Shown here piece by piece: positions 36,658-44,774 of a DNA stretch of 64,000 nucleotides (the stretch's first letter is position 1; each line of letters opens with the position of its first letter). Made by a program: the position numbers and the translations under genes. The notes beneath the pieces are model-generated. The model saw nothing but the letters and a program-made list of their open reading frames with translations. It was not told the DNA's origin and ran no database searches. Source of the stretch: Tsukamurella paurometabola DSM 20162 (GTDB lineage Bacteria; Actinomycetota; Actinomycetes; Mycobacteriales; Mycobacteriaceae); the NCBI RefSeq assembly GCF_000092225.1, contig NC_014158.1:1-64000 (forward strand), in the 5' to 3' direction.

Positions 36658-38145
36658 ATGTATCCGGCGTGTGCTCAGTCCATGACTCCGAACCGATTGA
36701 CCGCACCCCCCGATATCCACACCGATTTCGCGGCACTTCTGGCCGGAGTCGGCCTGAACGCCGCCGATACCGGCGGCAGGGTCTCCTTCACCGGCGCCGA
36801 CCCCATCGTCCCCAGCCGGCACCGATTGGGCGCCATCATGGCCATGGGAATGATGGCCCCCGCGGTCGCGACGCAAATCCTCTACCGCATGCGCGGCGGA
36901 TCGGCGCAAGATCTTTCCGTCGACCTCAGACAGGCCGTCGCTCACATCAACCCGATGTACAACTTCACTCCCACCGCCGGTGGATACCCCTACTACTCAC
37001 CGGTCGCCACCATCGGCAAGGCTCTGGGCTTCGGCATCTATCCCACCAAGGACGATCGCTGGTACCTCCCCACCGCGGTCTATCCCCACATGTTCCGCGA
37101 CTGGGTCGCGCTCCTGCAGACCGGTGTCGACGCCGAGTCCGTCGCCCGGGCCATCTCCGGATGGAACGCCCAAGACCTGGAGGACGCTGCCGCCGAGCGC
37201 GGCATGGTCGGCACCATGATCCGTACTCCCGAGGAATGGCTCGCCCATCCGCACGGCGCCTACCTCAGCGATGTCCCGCTCATCGAGATCATCAAGATCG
37301 GTGACAGCGCGCCCGAGCTACCGCTCCTCGCCGATCCGGCTCGCCCTCTCTCCGGCATCAAGGTCGCCACCATGACCCACGTGATCGCCGGTCCCGTCGC
37401 CGCACGCACGCTCGCCGAACAGGGCGCCCAGGTACTCGATCTCGCCCGTCCGGACCCCGAGATCGACCTGATCCTCCTCGATACCCACCTCGGATTCCGC
37501 TCCACCTACAGCGATCTCCGCCAGCAGAGGTATCTCGATCAGACGCGCAGGCTGATCGATGACGCCGATGTCGTCATCGAGAACTACCGCGGCCGCAAGA
37601 TCGCAGACTTCGGTCTCTCGGCCGAAGCGATCGCCCAATCCCGGCCCGGAATCGTTTACGCGTCGGTGCGCGGATTCGGTTGGGACGGACCATGGTCGGA
37701 TCGCGGTGGATTCGATATGGATGCCAATTGCTGCACCGGATATGCAACTCTCGAAGGCGGCGATGGGCCGCCGAAGCTTCCGCCGACGGTGATCCTCAAC
37801 GACTACCTCGCCGGGTACCTCACGGCGCTCGGTGTGTTGGCCGCGCTCAAGCTCCGAGCCGAGCGCGGAGGCAGCTACCACGTTCGTACGTCACTGTCCC
37901 GCTTCTCCATGTGGTACTCGCAACTCGGGGTCTTCGACCAGTCCTACGTTGACGAGATGACGCAGCATCCCGATCACCAGCCCGTACCGCCGCAGACCTA
38001 CGACTTCACCGGCGCGTACGGGCGGCAACATCGTCTGGCGCCGGGAATCACCTACGCCACGACACCGGGAGGTTGGCGTATTCCGGACCACCCCGTGGTC
38101 GTCCCACTCGGAGCATCCGAGCCGACGTGGTTGCCGCCCTATTGA
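36658..38145 (+). CDS. CaiB/BaiF-like class III CoA-transferase with half-domain order swapped
   Basis: 495 residues (or 487 from ATG 36682; neither start has a clear ribosome site). From about residue 228 the protein reads like the N-terminal half of a CaiB-type enzyme: LSGIKVATMTHVIAGPVAARTL, VIENYRGRKIADFGLSAEAI, IVYASVRGFGWDGPW, and the candidate catalytic Asp382 in VILNDYLAGYLTALG. Residues 1-220 resemble the C-terminal half of the family instead (DDRWYLPTA, RTPEEWLAHPHG, DVPLIEI). Class III enzymes move CoA between organic acids. The acyl substrate is unknown. A divergently oriented MaoC-like gene ends 34 bp away. Confidence 0.75.
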   Translation: MYPACAQSMTPNRLTAPPDIHTDFAALLAGVGLNAADTGGRVSFTGADPIVPSRHRLGAIMAMGMMAPAVATQILYRMRGGSAQDLSVDLRQAVAHINPMYNFTPTAGGYPYYSPVATIGKALGFGIYPTKDDRWYLPTAVYPHMFRDWVALLQTGVDAESVARAISGWNAQDLEDAAAERGMVGTMIRTPEEWLAHPHGAYLSDVPLIEIIKIGDSAPELPLLADPARPLSGIKVATMTHVIAGPVAARTLAEQGAQVLDLARPDPEIDLILLDTHLGFRSTYSDLRQQRYLDQTRRLIDDADVVIENYRGRKIADFGLSAEAIAQSRPGIVYASVRGFGWDGPWSDRGGFDMDANCCTGYATLEGGDGPPKLPPTVILNDYLAGYLTALGVLAALKLRAERGGSYHVRTSLSRFSMWYSQLGVFDQSYVDEMTQHPDHQPVPPQTYDFTGAYGRQHRLAPGITYATTPGGWRIPDHPVVVPLGASEPTWLPPY

Positions 38146-38179
38146 TGCCGGTTGCCACACGGTTGCATGATCAGCCCGG

Positions 38180-38713
38180 TCAACCGGCGGTGGCCGTGTA
38201 GGCGTCGCTGTCGGACGGTCCCGTCCCGGTCAGCATGATCTGGTCCGCCACCGCGTCGAGATCCACTCCTGGTCCCGCGGTGGCGGAATGGGCGATCGTG
38301 ATCAGGGCGGCCAGGTGGGCAGCATCGTCGGCATAGGCGGTCACCTCGATGGCGATCACATCGGTGTTCGCCTTGACGATGTGCGATGTCAGTCGTGCGC
38401 CGAAGCTGATCCGCTGGCCGATCCGCAGGGGCCGGACCGTGGTGAACTGCTGCGCGGCGTGGACGATGCGGGACAGATTGCAGTTCGGGATCGCCCGGCT
38501 CACGAGGATGGCGGCCGCGTCGAACATGGGGCCCGCGAGCAGTGTGATGGGGACCGGGGTGTCGGTGGCCAGGATTCCGCGGGCTCCGAACGGGACGTGG
38601 GGATCGCGAACGGCCCGGGCGAACCCGCGCACGCCCTCCGCGCTGATCTCGTAGGCATCGGGATACCAGATGTCCCAATCGACGGTTTCCGATCGTATCT
38701 GCGGCGCGGTCAC
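38180..38713 (-). CDS. MaoC-like hot-dog dehydratase-domain protein
   Basis: 177 residues, reading like the N-terminal MaoC/FAS1-type hot-dog domain: VPITLLAGPMFDAAAILVSRAI, HAAQQFTTVRPLRIGQRISFGARL and a strand-rich half (TDVIAIEVTAYADD). Such domains bind acyl-CoA or acyl-ACP; the hydratase active site usually needs a second subunit. The canonical Asp/His pair of R-hydratases is not evident here, so it may be a binding partner rather than a complete enzyme. GTG 38713 is the start. The 176-bp gap to the divergent methyltransferase contains a perfect palindrome. Confidence 0.65.
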   Translation of the reverse strand: MTAPQIRSETVDWDIWYPDAYEISAEGVRGFARAVRDPHVPFGARGILATDTPVPITLLAGPMFDAAAILVSRAIPNCNLSRIVHAAQQFTTVRPLRIGQRISFGARLTSHIVKANTDVIAIEVTAYADDAAHLAALITIAHSATAGPGVDLDAVADQIMLTGTGPSDSDAYTATAG

Positions 38714-38788
38714 ACCATGTTTCTAGCCGATTCGAGCGACGATGGCACCCCGAAGAATTGTCGTACACAGAAATCTAATAACTCACGG

Positions 38789-38805
38789 CGCGAACGGTGT
38801 TCGCG
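38789..38805. promoter_or_regulatory. Palindromic candidate operator, MaoC-like/cyclopropane synthase gap
   Basis: CGCGAAC (38789-38795) and GTTCGCG (38799-38805) form a 7-bp inverted repeat with a 3-bp spacer, a typical dimeric-repressor geometry. It lies between divergent genes starting at 38713 and 38890. No regulator gene is adjacent. Confidence 0.45.
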
Positions 38806-38889
38806 TCGTTTACCGTGGGCCACGATCGTATCGGCGAGACGCCGATGAGCGACAAACCCGTATCGTTTCGACGCCCTAAGGACGTGGCC

Positions 38890-39852
38890 ATGCCGAACCT
38901 CGATCCGCACTTCGACGACGTCCAAGCGCACTACGATTTGTCCGACGACTTCTTCCGCCTATTCCTGGACCCGACGCAGACGTACTCGTGCGCGTACTTC
39001 GAGCGCGACGATATGACGCTGGAGGAGGCGCAGCTCGCCAAGGTGGATCTCTCCCTCGGCAAACTGGATCTCAAGCCCGGCATGACGCTGCTGGACGTGG
39101 GGTGCGGCTGGGGAACCACACTGATCCGCGCCCTCGAGAAGTACGACGTCAACGTGATCGGCCTGACGCTGTCGAAGAACCAGTACGAGGCGGTCAGCCG
39201 CAGGCTCGGCGAGGTGCAGTCCGAGCGTTCGGCGGAAGTCCGCTTGCAGGGCTGGGAGGAGTTCGACGGTGCCGTGGACGCGATCGTCAGCATCGGCGCG
39301 TTCGAGCATTTCACCCACGAGCGGCACCTCGCATTCTTCGACCGCGCCTTCGACATCCTCCCGGCCGGAGGCCGGGCCATGATCCACACGATCATGACCT
39401 TCGGTATGGACACCTTCCGGGGCGAGAGTCGGGTGACCCGTGCGGATTTCGACTTCTTCCGGTTCATCCGGACCGAGATCTTCCCCGGCGGGGAACTGCC
39501 GATCACCAAGTACTTCCCGCTCCTCGCGGAGATGGGTGGGTTCGACGTGACCCGGATTCAGAGCCTGCAGCCGCACTACGCGAAGACCTTGGACATCTGG
39601 GCGGCGAACCTCGAGGCGGCACGCGAGCAGGCACTGCACATCCACCCGCAGTCCGTGTACGACACGTACATCAAGTACCTGACCGGATGCGCCGATGCGT
39701 TCCGGCGCGGCCTCATCGACGTGCGTCAGCACACCTTGGTCAAGCCGGAGCACGATGCCCGGCACAGGACCCTCGACGAGGTGCTGGCCATGCATCCGGA
39801 GGTCGACGCGGCCGCGGGTACCACCGCGGCGCGGTTCATCCCCTCGCGCTAG
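38890..39852 (+). CDS. Cyclopropane mycolic-acid synthase-type SAM methyltransferase
   Basis: 320 residues. It shows the N-terminal FDDVQAHYDLSDDFFRLFLD, the TYSCAYFERDDMTLEEAQ motif, the SAM-binding VGCGWGTT, and GAFEHFTHERH, all typical of the CmaA/PcaA/MmaA family that modifies double bonds of mycolic acid precursors. The specific reaction (cis- or trans-cyclopropane, methoxy precursor) cannot be decided. ATG 38890 is favoured by AAGGA at 38878-38882; in-frame ATGs at 38797 and 38845 have weaker sites. The presence of this gene points to a mycolate-bearing organism. Its 3' end overlaps the MFS gene tail to tail by 17 bp. Confidence 0.92.
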   Translation: MPNLDPHFDDVQAHYDLSDDFFRLFLDPTQTYSCAYFERDDMTLEEAQLAKVDLSLGKLDLKPGMTLLDVGCGWGTTLIRALEKYDVNVIGLTLSKNQYEAVSRRLGEVQSERSAEVRLQGWEEFDGAVDAIVSIGAFEHFTHERHLAFFDRAFDILPAGGRAMIHTIMTFGMDTFRGESRVTRADFDFFRFIRTEIFPGGELPITKYFPLLAEMGGFDVTRIQSLQPHYAKTLDIWAANLEAAREQALHIHPQSVYDTYIKYLTGCADAFRRGLIDVRQHTLVKPEHDARHRTLDEVLAMHPEVDAAAGTTAARFIPSR

Positions 39853-41014
39853 GAGCCGCCGCGCCCGGTCCCGGCACGGACGCGAGCGCCCGCCTGACCC
39901 AGAGCCCCGCGCAGACGGACATGCTCCCGAAGGATACGAACGCCACGGTGGGCACCGGGGAGCGTCCGGAGATGAGCAACGGTGCGGCCCAGGACAATAC
40001 CGCCGTTGCCACCCAGTTCGCCGTGGTCGCGGCGCCGATCGTCCGCCCGGGCCGTTCCGGCGGAGCCAGGTCGGTGATCGCGGTCCAGGCGAGCGCGCCC
40101 CACGTGGCCGGAAAGACGATCAGGACCACCGCGGTAGCCGCCGCGAGGCTCGCCAGCGATTGGAACTGGAAGGCTAATCCGATCGCGGTCATCGAGACCG
40201 CGAGAGAGATCGCGCCGGCCTGGAGCAGCGGCACCCGTCCGTATCGATCCGCGAGGTGGCCGGCCGCGACACACGACGCGATGCTCACCATGCTGATGCC
40301 CAGCAGCAGGGCGGTTGCCGTCGTCTCCGAGGCACCCACCTGCTGGAGGACGGTCGGAGCGTAGTAGACCAGCACGCTGATACCGGTGAGCTGCTGCAGG
40401 ACCGCGATGGCGACCGCGGGCCACCTGATCGTGCCCCCACGCCCCGTGGGCACGCCCACCGGCCTGGTCGGGATCCGGGCGGCGATCGCCTTGGCGTTGA
40501 ACAGCACGATCGCCGGGGCGATGGACCCCAGTAGCAGAACGATCACGGTGGCGTCGGCGCCGAAGGCGATCGTCGCAGCGGTCGCGCCCGCGTAACCGGC
40601 GGCGATCATCGCTTGGTGCAGTGCGGTGTAGCGCCCGGTGGCCCCGGGCGGAGCCAGGAGTCGGAGGAACAGCGGTGTGAGGGCGGCCATCGCCCCGATA
40701 CCGGCGCCCAGAAGCAGGCGCGCCCCGATCATGACCTGATAGTTCGGTGCGCAGGCGGAGGCGACGGAGCCGGTGATCAGTGCCAGGTTCGACACCGTGA
40801 GCGCCGTGATCGGGGTGACCCGGTCCGACAACTCGCCCGCCACCAGTGCGGAGACAGTGGCCGCGGCCGGTAGTGCGGCCGTGGTGAAGCCGAATTCCGT
40901 GGCGGTGAGGTTCCATTGCCTAGCCAGGTGCCCCAGCGCAGTAGCGGTCGAGCCCAGGTCGTATCCGAAGGTGAACGAGCCCAGAGCGACGATCAGAGCG
41001 ATTCGCGCAACCAT
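39836..41014 (-). CDS. MFS transporter, sugar-porter-like
   Basis: 392 residues with about 12 hydrophobic helices. Motifs fit the sugar-porter branch: FGYDLGSTATALGHL in helix 1, HLADRYGRVPLLQAG, and QQLTGISVLVYYAPTVL, which is highly typical of sugar porters. It is shorter than average because cytoplasmic loops are reduced. It is the last gene of an operon with the flavoprotein (22-bp overlap) and the XRE regulator. The substrate is not known; the operon partners do not look like sugar catabolism. Confidence 0.85.
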   Translation of the reverse strand: MVARIALIVALGSFTFGYDLGSTATALGHLARQWNLTATEFGFTTAALPAAATVSALVAGELSDRVTPITALTVSNLALITGSVASACAPNYQVMIGARLLLGAGIGAMAALTPLFLRLLAPPGATGRYTALHQAMIAAGYAGATAATIAFGADATVIVLLLGSIAPAIVLFNAKAIAARIPTRPVGVPTGRGGTIRWPAVAIAVLQQLTGISVLVYYAPTVLQQVGASETTATALLLGISMVSIASCVAAGHLADRYGRVPLLQAGAISLAVSMTAIGLAFQFQSLASLAAATAVVLIVFPATWGALAWTAITDLAPPERPGRTIGAATTANWVATAVLSWAAPLLISGRSPVPTVAFVSFGSMSVCAGLWVRRALASVPGPGAAAPSARG

Positions 41015-41511
41015 GCCAGTGCCTTGTCGAATTCGCGGTCGAAGGTCTCATCGTCGGCGTCGCCCGTCGGTGCTACCCGTATCCCCATGGTGGAGAGCGC
41101 CGTCATGCTGAGCGGTAGTTGGGGGTGTGTCATGTTCGCCTCGTGGAATCGGGGCACGAGTGCGACGGGGAGTCCGGATCCGGCCAATTCACAAACCTTG
41201 CCGACGGGGATCGTGTCGGTGACTCCGGTCGCGATCTTGTTCAGCGTCGCGAACGTCACTGGAACGCCGACCGCCGCGTGCGCAGGCGGCAGGGGATCGG
41301 GCTCGAACGGTGAGCGTGGACCGGACCGGACCGGGTGTCCGGTGCTCTCCTCCAGATGCCGCAGTTGGTCGGAGGTCAGCCACGTCGCCGCCGCTTCGCT
41401 GAGGATGACACAGGCCGCCCACCCGGCCTCCTGTGCGCGATCGACCCACTCGTGCATCTGCAGTACCGGAGGTGAGGCACAGCCGATCAGATACAGCGTG
41501 GGGCGACTCAT
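40993..41511 (-). CDS. Flavoprotein of the HFCD (cysteine decarboxylase-like) family
   Basis: 172 residues, one flavoprotein domain: LYLIGCASPPVLQMHEWVD, WAACVILSEAAATWL, and the family-type FATLNKIATGVTD followed by LVPRFHEANMTHPQLP, which parallels the ATANTIAK and APAMN...HP motifs of CoaC/EpiD/Dfp enzymes. Relatives decarboxylate cysteine-containing substrates using FMN; the catalytic His could be the one in PAHAAVG, but this is not certain. ATG 41511 overlaps the XRE regulator stop by 4 bases (ATGA). No CoaB domain is present, so it is not the housekeeping Dfp. Confidence 0.75.
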   Translation of the reverse strand: MSRPTLYLIGCASPPVLQMHEWVDRAQEAGWAACVILSEAAATWLTSDQLRHLEESTGHPVRSGPRSPFEPDPLPPAHAAVGVPVTFATLNKIATGVTDTIPVGKVCELAGSGLPVALVPRFHEANMTHPQLPLSMTALSTMGIRVAPTGDADDETFDREFDKALAWLRESL

Positions 41512-42641
41512 GTGAGGGATCCTAAAAGGTTGCGGCAGAGGCGTTCGAAGTCGGCGGGTACGGAGCCCCCGTTCATGAGTGTGCGCATCAGGGCCTGCGC
41601 ATCCGGATGCAGCAGCTGCGCCGGAGCGATACGCGATACCTCGATCAGGTGCGAGCACGCAGCCGCCGGCTGCTCGTTCGCGACGAGGAGTGCCAGGTCG
41701 AGACGGAAGTGGGCCTGCCGTTCCCGCGACAGCTCACCGAGGGCGGGTGAGTCGAGCAGCCGCTGGGCCAGGTCCCGGCTCTTTCCGTACCTCCCCAGCC
41801 GGGAGTAGACATCCATGTAGTGCAGTCCCACATTGGCGGTGCAGAATCCGGTGCCGGCGGTGTCGTCGCGGGGAAGCCGTTGCGCCGTCGCATCGGCCCG
41901 GGCCAGAAGCGAGAGGGCGCGGTCGCCGTCGGCGGCGGCCGCCGCCGCCACCGCACCCTGCAAAAGAGCCGCGCCGTATACGGAGCTGGAATCCAGGTCG
42001 CGCCACTGCTCGCTGACCGTGGTGACCAGGGTGGCGGCCGCGGCCGCCGATTCGGGGATCCGGGAGAACGCAAGGGCGTAGGCCTCGACCGCGAGAAGCT
42101 GGGAGTGCCGATCGGTGGCCGATTCCAATGATCTGTCCGCCGCCCTTCCGGCGAGATGGATCGCACCGTGCTTGAAGGCCGTGTACGTGACGAGGCGATA
42201 CACCTCGGACTTCAACGCCGATGCACCGCTGGTTCGGTGCACGTCGCGGATCAGTCCGGGCAGCGCATCGGCCAGCTGTACGTACTGCGCGTTCGCGTAG
42301 GCGTGGTGCGACCACCGCAGTTGTTTGCGAATCGGTGTCACATCGGAATCCTCCGGTGTCGACAGCGGCGCGCACGCAATGCTTTCCTCGATCTGTTCGA
42401 GGTTCCGACCGGCGGACCGGTCCGGTTCCTGATCGTTGCGTATCAGGATCGAGAGGGGAACGCCCAAGGCCTCGGAGACCTCGCGGAGGACGCTCAACCG
42501 TGGGTCGCTGTGGCGTTCGCTTCCCTCCAGTTTCTGGATCCACGACTTCGACCGGGACATCCGGTCCGCCAGATCCTGCTGCGACATGCCCCGTCGTAAA
42601 CGCCAGGCTTTGATGCGTTCACCGAGAGTGTCGACCGTCAT
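41508..42641 (-). CDS. XRE-family regulator with TPR-like helical domain
   Basis: 377 residues. HTH_3 domain at about 6-62 (ERIKAWRLRRGMSQQDLADRMSRSKSWIQKLE), then an Ala/Leu-rich helical region of about 300 residues that reads like TPR/Rgg-type repeats (ADRSLESATDRHSQLLAVEAYALA, ARADATAQRLP). This layout is common in actinobacterial regulators. ATG 42641 is preceded by GAGGGGG. It heads a three-gene operon with the flavoprotein and MFS transporter, all joined by overlaps, so it probably regulates them. Confidence 0.85.
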   Translation of the reverse strand: MTVDTLGERIKAWRLRRGMSQQDLADRMSRSKSWIQKLEGSERHSDPRLSVLREVSEALGVPLSILIRNDQEPDRSAGRNLEQIEESIACAPLSTPEDSDVTPIRKQLRWSHHAYANAQYVQLADALPGLIRDVHRTSGASALKSEVYRLVTYTAFKHGAIHLAGRAADRSLESATDRHSQLLAVEAYALAFSRIPESAAAAATLVTTVSEQWRDLDSSSVYGAALLQGAVAAAAAADGDRALSLLARADATAQRLPRDDTAGTGFCTANVGLHYMDVYSRLGRYGKSRDLAQRLLDSPALGELSRERQAHFRLDLALLVANEQPAAACSHLIEVSRIAPAQLLHPDAQALMRTLMNGGSVPADFERLCRNLLGSLT

Positions 42642-42898
42642 CGCCGCCCCCTCTCGCTCATCGTCCCCCGCGCGCGTGTCGTGCCGTCGAGGCCATCTTC
42701 CCCGGAGCGGACGGGGCACGCAGAACGAGCAGGATCCGGAGAGCACACAGAACGTGTGTCCGGGCCCGCGGGCGGGCCTTTAGGCTGGTCACTGACGGCG
42801 GCCACGGTGCTGGGGTCCTGTGGCGTCGTGACCGCGGATCGGAGACGCGTGCTGTGACCCGTTCGCCGGAATGGGGCGAACGGTTCACGGCGGCGGAT

Positions 42899-43486
42899 CT
42901 ACTCCGACCCGATCTCCCGACCCACGCGCCGCGGCCGCACACGGACGAGCCTGCCGGCGAGATAGCTCTCGATCGTGTCCGTGAGCCCGCCGGTCGGGGC
43001 AGCCCGAGACCGGGTCATGGCCTCGCCGACGACGATCCGCCAGATCCAGCGCACGGTCTCCGCCGTCCCTTCCTCGTCGAAACCGAGCTCGCCGATACTG
43101 CGGGCCAGACCGTCCAGGTGGTTCGCCATGAACTCTTCGACCCGGATGTGGCCGTCGAGGATGCCCGACAGCGCCCAGGCGTGGGCGCAGAGGAACCGGA
43201 CCATCGCCTCGGAGGTCTGCACGGTGCGCTCGTAGGGATCGTTCGACGGTGCCCCCTGCAGGTAGGCCGCCACGCTGTCGTGCTCGCTGGCGATGAAGCC
43301 GAGCAGCTCGTTCTTCGATTCGAAGTAGTAGTAGATCCCCATGGGGCTGGTGCCCAGTCGGTCGGCGAGGCGCCGCATGGAGAGCTTGGTGTATCCCTCG
43401 CGCGTCACGATCTCGATCGCCGTCGCGACGATCTTGTCCCGGTTCAGCCGAGGCGGCCGGCCTGGTCGGCCCGTCGTCGTCTCCAT
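42899..43486 (-). CDS. TetR-family transcriptional regulator
   Basis: About 195 residues from ATG 43486; an in-frame ATG at 43495 is too near the AGGAGG. N-terminal HTH (about 15-60: RDKIVATAIEIVTREGYTKLSMRRLADRLGTSPMGIYYYF) and a ligand-binding helical C-terminus (about 70-190) with the TetR_C-like VRFLCAHAWALSGILDGHI. It is divergent from the quinone-oxidoreductase gene (190-bp gap), which is a plausible target. The effector is unknown. Confidence 0.9.
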   Translation of the reverse strand: METTTGRPGRPPRLNRDKIVATAIEIVTREGYTKLSMRRLADRLGTSPMGIYYYFESKNELLGFIASEHDSVAAYLQGAPSNDPYERTVQTSEAMVRFLCAHAWALSGILDGHIRVEEFMANHLDGLARSIGELGFDEEGTAETVRWIWRIVVGEAMTRSRAAPTGGLTDTIESYLAGRLVRVRPRRVGREIGSE

Positions 43487-43675
43487 CGCCCGCATCGCCT
43501 CCTGGTCGCGGATCCGCTATCACCCTGTATTCGGTGCCGAAGCGGCGATGGATGGGAGGAGATGTGTTCGGTCGCGCTCGCGACGAAGCCGCCGGCAGAC
43601 CGTCGTACGTCGGTGGCGTGCTCCGGGCGTGAGCTGGACGTAGCATCGGGGCGGGCGAAAGGGAGGGTGGATCCG

Positions 43676-44668
43676 ATGGGTGACGAGATGCGGGCGATCG
43701 TGGTGGACGAGCCCGGTCCGCCCGAAGTGCTGCGACTTCGTCGTCGTGCGGTGCCGGTCCCGGCCGCGGGCGAGGTGCTGATCCAGGTGGAGGCGTTCGG
43801 CCTCAATCGGTCGGAGGTGCACTTCCGAAGCGGTGTGGCCACGAGTGGATCGTTTCCGCGGATCCCGGGCATCGAGGCGGCGGGAATCGTCGTCCTCGCG
43901 CCGGGCGGGGAATTCGCCGTGGGCACCCAGGTGGTCACCATGATGGGCGGAATGGGCCGGGAGTTCGACGGGGGCTACGCCGAGTACGTGTGCGTGCCTG
44001 CGGGCCAGGTCATTGCGTTCGTCAGCGATCTTCCGTGGGAGCAGATCGGTGCCGTGCCCGAGATGGTGCAGACGGCCTACGGTTCCCTGCACACAGGGGT
44101 ACGGGCTCGACCCGGGCAGTCGCTCTTGGTGCGAGGGGGGACCTCGTCCGTGGGAATGGCACTGATCGTCCTGGCCAAGACGGAGGGGATGACGGTGTAC
44201 GCCACGACGAGACGAGCCGGGGCGCGCGAGCTCCTCCTGGACATCGGTGCCGACGAGGTCTTCGTCGACGACGGCGAGGTGGCGCCCGCGGTTCGTCACG
44301 TCGCGGTCGACGGGGTCGACGGAGCGGTCGAACTCGTCGGTGTGAACGTTCTGAAAGACACGTTGCGTGCTGTCAAAAGCGGTGGAACGGTGTGCTTCAC
44401 CGGCATGGTGTCGGGCCGCTGGACGATACCGGATTTCTATCCGATGGACTGGCTTCCCAATGGCGTACGACTGACCTCCTATTCGGGCGAGTCGTCGGAT
44501 CTGCCACCGTCGATCCTGCAGGACTTCCTCGCGGCAGCGGAGACGGGCGCGGTCCGGATCCCCGTCGGAAAGGTGTATCGCCTGGAGGACATCGTGCAAG
44601 CGCATCGCGATATGGAGGCCGGTGTCATCGGGGGGAAGGCCGTCGTGCGGGTCGACCGCTCCGACTAG
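43676..44668 (+). CDS. Zinc-independent MDR-type quinone oxidoreductase/alcohol dehydrogenase-like
   Basis: 330 residues, medium-chain dehydrogenase fold: GroES-like N-terminal half (LRRRAVPVPAAGEVLIQVEAFGLNRSE) and Rossmann NADPH site (LLVRGGTSSVGMALIVLAK). Catalytic-zinc Cys/His residues are absent, so it belongs to the quinone-oxidoreductase/enoyl-reductase branch. The likely role is NADPH-dependent reduction of quinones or reactive carbonyls. ATG 43676 follows GGGAGGG; an in-frame ATG at 43688 is also possible. It is divergent from the tetR gene. Confidence 0.85.
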   Translation: MGDEMRAIVVDEPGPPEVLRLRRRAVPVPAAGEVLIQVEAFGLNRSEVHFRSGVATSGSFPRIPGIEAAGIVVLAPGGEFAVGTQVVTMMGGMGREFDGGYAEYVCVPAGQVIAFVSDLPWEQIGAVPEMVQTAYGSLHTGVRARPGQSLLVRGGTSSVGMALIVLAKTEGMTVYATTRRAGARELLLDIGADEVFVDDGEVAPAVRHVAVDGVDGAVELVGVNVLKDTLRAVKSGGTVCFTGMVSGRWTIPDFYPMDWLPNGVRLTSYSGESSDLPPSILQDFLAAAETGAVRIPVGKVYRLEDIVQAHRDMEAGVIGGKAVVRVDRSD

Positions 44669-44774
44669 TTCGCTCACCTTCGTGATCGCGTTCGAAAGTG
44701 CACCTCAGATTCACTACGTACACGTAAGCAAACTGCGCAAAAATGCAGTGCAGCAAGCGATATCGTTCTTCCGT

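Noticed and set aside
42854-43675. N-terminal extension of the quinone oxidoreductase
   Set aside because: The open frame upstream of 43676 is antisense to the tetR gene and has no conserved dehydrogenase sequence.
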